Shown: positions 16,493-21,157 of the stretch, one piece after another
Numbering within the stretch: the stretch's first letter is position 1
How the letters are laid out: each line of letters begins with the position of its first letter
DNA from: an uncultured Alistipes sp.
GTDB taxonomy: Bacteria > Bacteroidota > Bacteroidia > Bacteroidales > Rikenellaceae
Direction of reading: 5' to 3'
NCBI GenBank assembly: GCA_900546065.1
Contig: URBK01000034.1
Location: 1-21,157 of the forward strand
DNA: 21,157 nt
Notes under the pieces: model-generated
Seen by the model: only the letters and a program-made list of their open reading frames with translations
Database searches by the model: none
Told to the model about the DNA's origin: nothing
Program-made: the position numbers and the translations under genes

Positions 16493-19400
16493 TTATTCAA
16501 GTTTCTCAAATTCAATCCATTCATTATCCTCAACGGGTATTGCGTCCGTCGTTGCCGCCGCCTCGGCGCGCTGACGGTGGCGGCGTCCGCGTTTCGACGC
16601 CCGGCCGTCCGTAACGGCCGCAACATGCTCCACACTCTCCGCATTCACAGTTGCACTATCCTTCGACATACTGTCTGCCGCGACATTATTCACCGCAGCC
16701 CGACGCAAAGTATCCACGCCGGCCGCACGTGAGGTCGTATCGCGCCCCGCCGCGTCACGACGCAGGTGCATCCCTTCGCCGCTCTTATCAAGGCTGTCGG
16801 CCTCGCGCATGCTCCGTTCGGCGGCCTCACGCATCTCGGCATCGCGCTGCTCACGGCGCCGCTTGCTCATGAAACGGTCGCGGACACGGCGCTTCAGATC
16901 CTTCCAGTTCTCGAAATCCTCCTTGTAGTAGATTCCGACTCCCGTCTCCTGAAGACCCTGATTCTCGTCGAAACGGTCGATCGTCTGCGTAAAGCCCTTC
17001 AGCTTGAGGTTGCCGTTCTCGTCTATAAGCCACGTAATGTAGGCCTCGCCCAAGAAGTTCGACATGTTGCTGTTGGCCGACATCTGGTTATCGATAAGGT
17101 AGTTACCCTCAAGTTCCACGATCAGGCGGTCGCTCACCAGACTCTTCGAGAATCCGAAGTCGATCTCGTCGCTCGTAAGCTCCGAGCGCGGGCGGTAACG
17201 CAAAACGATATTGTAGTCGTCGCTCGAGAGCCAGTTGCTCAACTGATTCGACAGCAGTTCGAAACCTGTGGCGGCCGAGGCCGAGGCACCGATGCTCGAC
17301 GAAGTCGAGGAGTCGGAATAGAAGCTGGCGCTGACCAGAAGGTACATGAACTGCGTGGCGATCGACTGCTGGTTGTTGAGCAGGTTGGCCACGGCGTTCT
17401 GAATCTCCGAGTCGGCGCTCGGCACCTTTATGTCGAACGTCACAGCCGGATTGGTCAACCGGTCCGAGAGGTTGATTATGCACTCCACGGGCACCGCACG
17501 CGAAATGTTGTCCAGAGTCGTGGACGAAAGCAGCGGCTTGAGCGACGCCTTGAGCTTGTAGACGGCATCTATGTCCAGACGGGCATCCATCGGGTCGCCC
17601 GTCCACTGTATCGTCGAGCCCTCCTCGATGATAAAGAGCTTGTTGATGATGTTCTGCAGCGTGAACAGGTAGCTTCCCTCGGTGATGGTATAGTCGCCGT
17701 ACATGTCGAAGATATTGGCACTCGGAACGATACGCATATTGAGCGTGCCGTCGCCGCGCACCTTGATTATGTCACCCACCGTCGGGTCGATCACCAGCTG
17801 AACCTCGGCATTGGGGTTGGCCGTAAGTTCGATGTTTATGTTCATCGTGCTGCCGCCCGTGGTGCGGGTACGGTTGCGGCGCTCGAACATCAGTTTCTTG
17901 CGCTCCAGATAGTTCATCGTATCGAGCTGCATGCCCGGCTTCTCGAATATGACGAAGTCGGCCGTCGACACATCCGTCTTGCTCGACAACGGCATGAAGA
18001 ACTGTGAATTGCCCTCCGTCGAGGCCACGATGTCGAGCGTCGCGCCCTTCTTGCTGCCGCTGATGGTAGCCACACCCGAAGCGTAGACCTTGCCGTAGAA
18101 GAGATCATTGTCACGCGAGGTGGTATTCAGTACGATCATCTTGCGCGGCATGACACGCATCACGTACGATATGTTGGACGTATGCTGCAGGTTCAGATCC
18201 ATCGTCAGCAGGCCGCCGTTCTGTTCCGAGTCGTAGACACGCACGTTCGAGGCACGCAGATGGTTGTCCTCAACCTCTATCGTGGCGTTGGGCACGGTGT
18301 AGCGCGCCTGCGTGAAATCGACCGTCGTCGCGAGATCCCTGACCTCGATCGACCCCGCCATCGAGGCGTCTCGGTTCTGTCCCGAGATCTCAAGCATAGC
18401 CGTAGCCGTACCCGACGTTCCCGACACCACACCCGAGAGGATGGGGTCGAGCAGGCTCATGTTCATATCCTCGATACGGGCCTCGGCATAGTAACGCCCC
18501 GTGGAGGGGGCGTAATAGCCGCGTATGATGTTGTCGCCCGTCGTACGGTTGTTCATAAGGATACGCACACGCTGCCGCTCGAAGTCCCAACGCGAGTCGA
18601 GTTGCAGCGGCGGCACGGCTATGCCGTTTATCGTCACATCGTCCAGACCTATGTCCGAAGTGAGCTCGCCGCGATACAGTGCCGACTTCATCGAGGCGGT
18701 ACCGTTGCTGCGCCCCTCAACGTCGTAACCCATACCCATGGCAAATCCTGCCAGAGACGATATGTCGAAGTTGTTCAGCCGCAGCGTAAGCGAATCCGAG
18801 CGGCTGCGCGAGGCCACGCCGTCGACATGCAGCATCTGGTTGTCGGTGCGGATCATGAAGTCGTTGACCACCACGCGTGCCGTATCGATCGATATCTCGT
18901 CGGAGGAGATACGCCAGTTTTGGCCGCCCTGAGAAACTGTCGACGGCAGTACCGACATGGTCACACGGCGCATTCCTGTCGAGTCGCGCCCCACACGCGC
19001 CCAGAGTGACAACATGCCCGAGAGCGAATCGGCCGGGTCGTCGAAGCCCGCCGAGAGGTGCATGCGGTCGTTTTTCGCTCCGCCCATGACCGTCAGCTGA
19101 GGCGTATGCATACCCCAGGCGTAGAGATCCTCCGAGGTAAGGTACAACGCCAGCGAGTCACCCTGATTCACCATGTTCATCTTCAGGCGCGTAGCCAGCA
19201 GACGTCCGCGTTCGAGATAATCCGACTCGGCACGCATCGAGATGACGTTGTCACCCGGGTTGAGAATGAAGTTGAACTTCGACCCGGGGGCCAGCTGCAA
19301 CCCCTCGGATATGGCGTTCAACAGCGGGTCAAGCTCCTTGACCGTCACCGCAAGCGTAGAGTATCCGCTGCTGCCGTCCGGTCCCACATATTCACGCACA

Positions 19401-20227
19401 CCGCTGTCGTAGAGCGACGGCAAGTATTTGCTCATGGCCGACTCGAGATACTTGGCCAGCTCACCGTAACTCGTCGGGCCGGTGAAGGTTGCATCCGCAA
19501 AATCCGACGTGAGCGATACCGATCGACGGCCCTCGCTGCTGCGCGCCGTAATCTTTACATCGCCGCTGCGAAGCGTATCACTCTCATAGACATATTCCCC
19601 GCCGAGGCTCAGCGTACCGTTCATACTGTCGGGCCAGCGTCCCACGGCATAGAGTTCGACTCCCAGCGCCAGCGTCGAGATCGAATCCCGACGATTGATG
19701 TTCATGGCGTGCAGATCGGCCCGATCCACGACCAGACGCACATCACACACGGGCTCCGCACCGTTCATGTCGGCCTTGCCGCTAAGCATCATGCGCAACG
19801 GGGCGCAGTCGCTGCGCAGCGTTCCCGTAAAACTCTTGTCGAGGATGCGGCCGTTCAACGACAGGGAGTCGTAACGGCAGCCCATCCACTCTACCGACCC
19901 GACCTCTCCGTTCACATTGCCATCCACGCCTCCGCCGTCGGCCATTACGCCGTCGAAACGCAGCGATGCCGACGCCGGCCCCAGATCGGGATTCTGAAGC
20001 AACCGCCCCAGACGCAGATGACGCACATCGGCTGAGGCCGTGACGGAATAACGGCTCAGCGTATCGCCCGCCTCACGCTTGAGCGGACGCCGTTTCAATG
20101 ACACGGCGGCATTTCCCGCCTGCGTCGTCAACTTCAGGTCGGTGGCAAAGGAGCGGATACCGCCCTCGAAGCGGCCCGCACATATCATTTCACCCGCACC
20201 ACTCATAATCGAGCGTATCTTCTCCAT
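16493..20227 (-). CDS. tamB: TamB / AsmA-like translocation and assembly module protein (5' truncated)
   Basis: TamB-type proteins bridge the inner and outer membranes through a long hydrophobic beta-groove and help move phospholipid or fold outer-membrane proteins. At least 1,244 residues are present; the true N-terminus, including the membrane anchor, is missing because the sequence changes source near 20200-20230. ATG 20227 is therefore a fortuitous start. The long middle is repetitive beta-structure. The TamB C-terminal domain (PF04357, formerly DUF490) occupies about 780-1110, with NIFDMYGDYTITEGSYLF, the NIINKLFIIEEGSTIQWTGDP strand region, and DIDAVYKLKASL as clear marks. After it comes an unusual ~130-residue charged and Ser/Ala-rich tail with Arg/Lys clusters (SKRRREQR, RASKRGRRHRQR). 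It is the first visible gene of the exbB-exbD-tonB operon. Confidence 0.92.
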   Translation of the reverse strand: MEKIRSIMSGAGEMICAGRFEGGIRSFATDLKLTTQAGNAAVSLKRRPLKREAGDTLSRYSVTASADVRHLRLGRLLQNPDLGPASASLRFDGVMADGGGVDGNVNGEVGSVEWMGCRYDSLSLNGRILDKSFTGTLRSDCAPLRMMLSGKADMNGAEPVCDVRLVVDRADLHAMNINRRDSISTLALGVELYAVGRWPDSMNGTLSLGGEYVYESDTLRSGDVKITARSSEGRRSVSLTSDFADATFTGPTSYGELAKYLESAMSKYLPSLYDSGVREYVGPDGSSGYSTLAVTVKELDPLLNAISEGLQLAPGSKFNFILNPGDNVISMRAESDYLERGRLLATRLKMNMVNQGDSLALYLTSEDLYAWGMHTPQLTVMGGAKNDRMHLSAGFDDPADSLSGMLSLWARVGRDSTGMRRVTMSVLPSTVSQGGQNWRISSDEISIDTARVVVNDFMIRTDNQMLHVDGVASRSRSDSLTLRLNNFDISSLAGFAMGMGYDVEGRSNGTASMKSALYRGELTSDIGLDDVTINGIAVPPLQLDSRWDFERQRVRILMNNRTTGDNIIRGYYAPSTGRYYAEARIEDMNMSLLDPILSGVVSGTSGTATAMLEISGQNRDASMAGSIEVRDLATTVDFTQARYTVPNATIEVEDNHLRASNVRVYDSEQNGGLLTMDLNLQHTSNISYVMRVMPRKMIVLNTTSRDNDLFYGKVYASGVATISGSKKGATLDIVASTEGNSQFFMPLSSKTDVSTADFVIFEKPGMQLDTMNYLERKKLMFERRNRTRTTGGSTMNINIELTANPNAEVQLVIDPTVGDIIKVRGDGTLNMRIVPSANIFDMYGDYTITEGSYLFTLQNIINKLFIIEEGSTIQWTGDPMDARLDIDAVYKLKASLKPLLSSTTLDNISRAVPVECIINLSDRLTNPAVTFDIKVPSADSEIQNAVANLLNNQQSIATQFMYLLVSASFYSDSSTSSSIGASASAATGFELLSNQLSNWLSSDDYNIVLRYRPRSELTSDEIDFGFSKSLVSDRLIVELEGNYLIDNQMSANSNMSNFLGEAYITWLIDENGNLKLKGFTQTIDRFDENQGLQETGVGIYYKEDFENWKDLKRRVRDRFMSKRRREQRDAEMREAAERSMREADSLDKSGEGMHLRRDAAGRDTTSRAAGVDTLRRAAVNNVAADSMSKDSATVNAESVEHVAAVTDGRASKRGRRHRQRAEAAATTDAIPVEDNEWIEFEKLE

Positions 20228-20390
20228 CCCCGGCGTGGGACAGCTCTACCTGAAGTCGATTGCTCTGTTTGACTATGATGTGTTTATGATCGATTCCATT
20301 TTCTATACCTTTGTAGGCCTGCTGGCAGGTATCGTGGTAGACTTAAGCTACGGATTCATCGATCCTAGGATCAGAATGGGGGAGAAGTAA
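20205..20390 (+). pseudogene. OppB-type oligopeptide ABC permease, C-terminal fragment at a chimeric seam
   Basis: From about ATA 20205 the frame reads IIERIFSIPGVGQL, followed by one hydrophobic helix and ending DLSYGFIDPRIRMGEK. This is the conserved C-terminus of the OppB/DppB permease (the ExxFxxPGxG loop, last membrane helix, then DPR). The frame runs leftward into sequence that is antisense to tamB, so only the last ~60 residues are real permease. It stops one base before the OppC start, the normal oppB-oppC order. The origin looks Firmicutes-like, which is inference from style. Confidence 0.85.
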
Positions 20391-20391
20391 G

Positions 20392-20735
20392 ATGCAGGAC
20401 AACAATCAGTACGTCAATATCCCCCGCGAGAAGTTTGAGTTTGCCAATCATGGCGAACGCATAACCGACCATAAATTTGTAGACAAGCCTATAGGTTATT
20501 TCAAAGACGCCTGGATGCGTTTTTGCCGTAACAAAGCATCAATCGTAGCGGCGATCATCATTTTGATAATAGTGCTGTTTGCCTTTCTGACACCGTTGCT
20601 GACTGTCAAATACGACGCCACTTTTTTGGATACTTACTATCAGAAGATGGGGCCGAGAAACCTGACACTCAAAAAAATCGGTATGGCAGACGGCGGAATT
20701 GAAGATATGCACTTGCAGGATTACTTTATAGAAAC
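20392..20735 (+). pseudogene. OppC-type oligopeptide ABC permease, N-terminal fragment
   Basis: The first ~105 residues match the N-terminal part of OppC from peptide ABC importers: a polar cytoplasmic lead, KPIGYFKDAWMRF, a basic RNKAS, then one strong membrane helix at about 45-67 and the start of the periplasmic loop. The remaining permease helices (OppC is normally ~300 residues) are missing, because the frame changes into an isomerase tail somewhere between about 20690 and 20745. The right boundary given is approximate. Base composition here is more AT-rich than the tamB region: 20521-20580 holds 23 G+C of 60, against 36 of 60 at 20041-20100. Confidence 0.82.
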
Positions 20736-20892
20736 GCCCATCGGACAGGGTTCCGTTCCCTTCCCCGCTTATCTGGAGCGACTGAACGCCATCGGCTATC
20801 ACGGCTATCTGTCCATCGAACGTGAGGTCGGTAACGACCCCGCAGGCGACATTGCGCTTGCAGTGCAAAGCATCCGGCGGTATCTGAAATGA
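20736..20892 (+). pseudogene. Sugar phosphate isomerase/epimerase (xylose isomerase-like TIM barrel), C-terminal fragment
   Basis: The last ~50 residues of the same frame, from about PIGQGSVPFPAYLERL through GYHGYLSIEREVG to the end, match the closing beta-alpha units of xylose-isomerase-like barrels (PF01261). In that family GxGxVxFpxYL precedes a GYxGxLxIEREVG metal-ligand strand. Metal-binding Glu in IERE is present; everything before is absent. The start boundary is approximate. Its stop overlaps the next start as ATGA, so this tail and the oxidoreductase are genuine neighbours from one genome. Confidence 0.8.
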
Positions 20893-21157
20893 GTCGTTAC
20901 GGAATCGTTGTGATCGGCTGCGGCTATATCGGGCAACAGCACCTCGACGACATTTATTATCGGGACAATGTCCGCCTGATCGGCGTTGTTGATACCGATC
21001 CTGCGCGCGCCGCGCTGTTCGCCGCCAGATACGGTGCCGAACATTGGGCTACGGACTACCGTTCTCTCGTCGCGCTGCCGGAAACACAGATCGTGATCAT
21101 CGCCTCTTGGGTGCGCAGCCATTGCGAGATTCTTCGCTTTTGTATTGAAGCAGGTAA
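20889..21157 (+). CDS. Gfo/Idh/MocA-family oxidoreductase, N-terminal part
   Basis: The frame starts at ATG 20889, overlapping the isomerase stop by four bases, and runs off the window, so only ~89 residues are seen. They form an NAD(P)-binding Rossmann start: IVVIGCGYIGQQHL with Gly10-x-Gly12-x-x-Gly15, then VRLIGVVDTDPARAA with the Asp that typically contacts the cofactor ribose, and QIVIIASW at the usual fourth strand. Such enzymes oxidise or epimerise sugars and inositols with NAD(P), and isomerase-oxidoreductase pairs commonly work together in inositol or sugar catabolism. The substrate cannot be read from this part. Confidence 0.88.
   Translation, partial: MSRYGIVVIGCGYIGQQHLDDIYYRDNVRLIGVVDTDPARAALFAARYGAEHWATDYRSLVALPETQIVIIASWVRSHCEILRFCIEAG

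Noticed and set aside
16766..20035. Long plus-strand open frames (413, 275 and 325 codons) opposite tamB
   Set aside because: Arg/His/Val-rich shadow translations without any motif, opposite a well-supported TamB coding region.
20079..20390. A 103-residue 'hypothetical protein' spanning the seam
   Set aside because: Its first ~40 residues are antisense to tamB and the remainder is an OppB C-terminus; it is a product of the join, not a gene.
1..21157. CRISPR arrays, tRNA or rRNA genes, insertion sequences, phage genes
   Set aside because: I saw no regular spaced repeats, no tRNA- or rRNA-like sequence, and no transposase, integrase or phage protein motifs on either strand.

Overview
The first ~20.2 kb is a high-GC Bacteroidales chromosome segment, most plausibly Alistipes/Rikenellaceae-like. 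The evidence is a ~1,100-residue Bacteroidota-type SecA, TAnnTTTG-type promoter boxes, BACON-domain and M60 mucinase architecture, a eukaryote-type glycogen branching enzyme, and a TamB/ExbB/ExbD/TonB operon. The genus is inference; the phylum is well supported. The last ~0.95 kb does not belong to it. It carries OppB/OppC permease pieces in a Firmicutes-like style, then a sugar isomerase tail and the start of a Gfo/Idh oxidoreductase. Both seams fall inside genes, so I read the right end as a two-step chimera, probably an assembly artefact.

Layout: (1) 1-1073, the C-terminal part of an FAD-dependent oxidoreductase, open at the window edge. (2) 1255-4548, secA with its own promoter. (3) 4549-4774, an untranslated stretch with several complementary segments. 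(4) 4775-6487, a secreted GH99-like/WbsX-type protein followed by dCMP deaminase, closed by a terminator. (5) 6736-8418 on the minus strand, a POT-family peptide transporter, divergent from (6) 8755-11634, a secreted M60 mucin-type metallopeptidase with BACON and F5/8-type domains. (7) 11902-13929, a branching enzyme with its own promoter, convergent with (8) 20227-14102 on the minus strand, the operon tamB (5'-truncated), exbB, exbD, tonB-like and a DUF1573 gene. A compound hairpin lies between the convergent units. (9) 20205-21157, the foreign right end.

How the parts fit: SecA exports the many secreted or envelope proteins seen here. The M60 protein should cut mucin-type glycoproteins outside the cell, and the divergent POT carrier could import short peptides, a plausible but unproven pairing. 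The TamB and TonB-ExbBD operon serves the outer membrane, covering lipid/protein traffic and energising of receptors. The branching enzyme and dCMP deaminase are housekeeping. I found no rRNA, tRNA, CRISPR array or insertion sequence, and no convincing new defence or biosynthetic system. The things most worth a second look are the chimeric seams, a possible structured leader upstream of the GH99-like gene, and the envelope operon.
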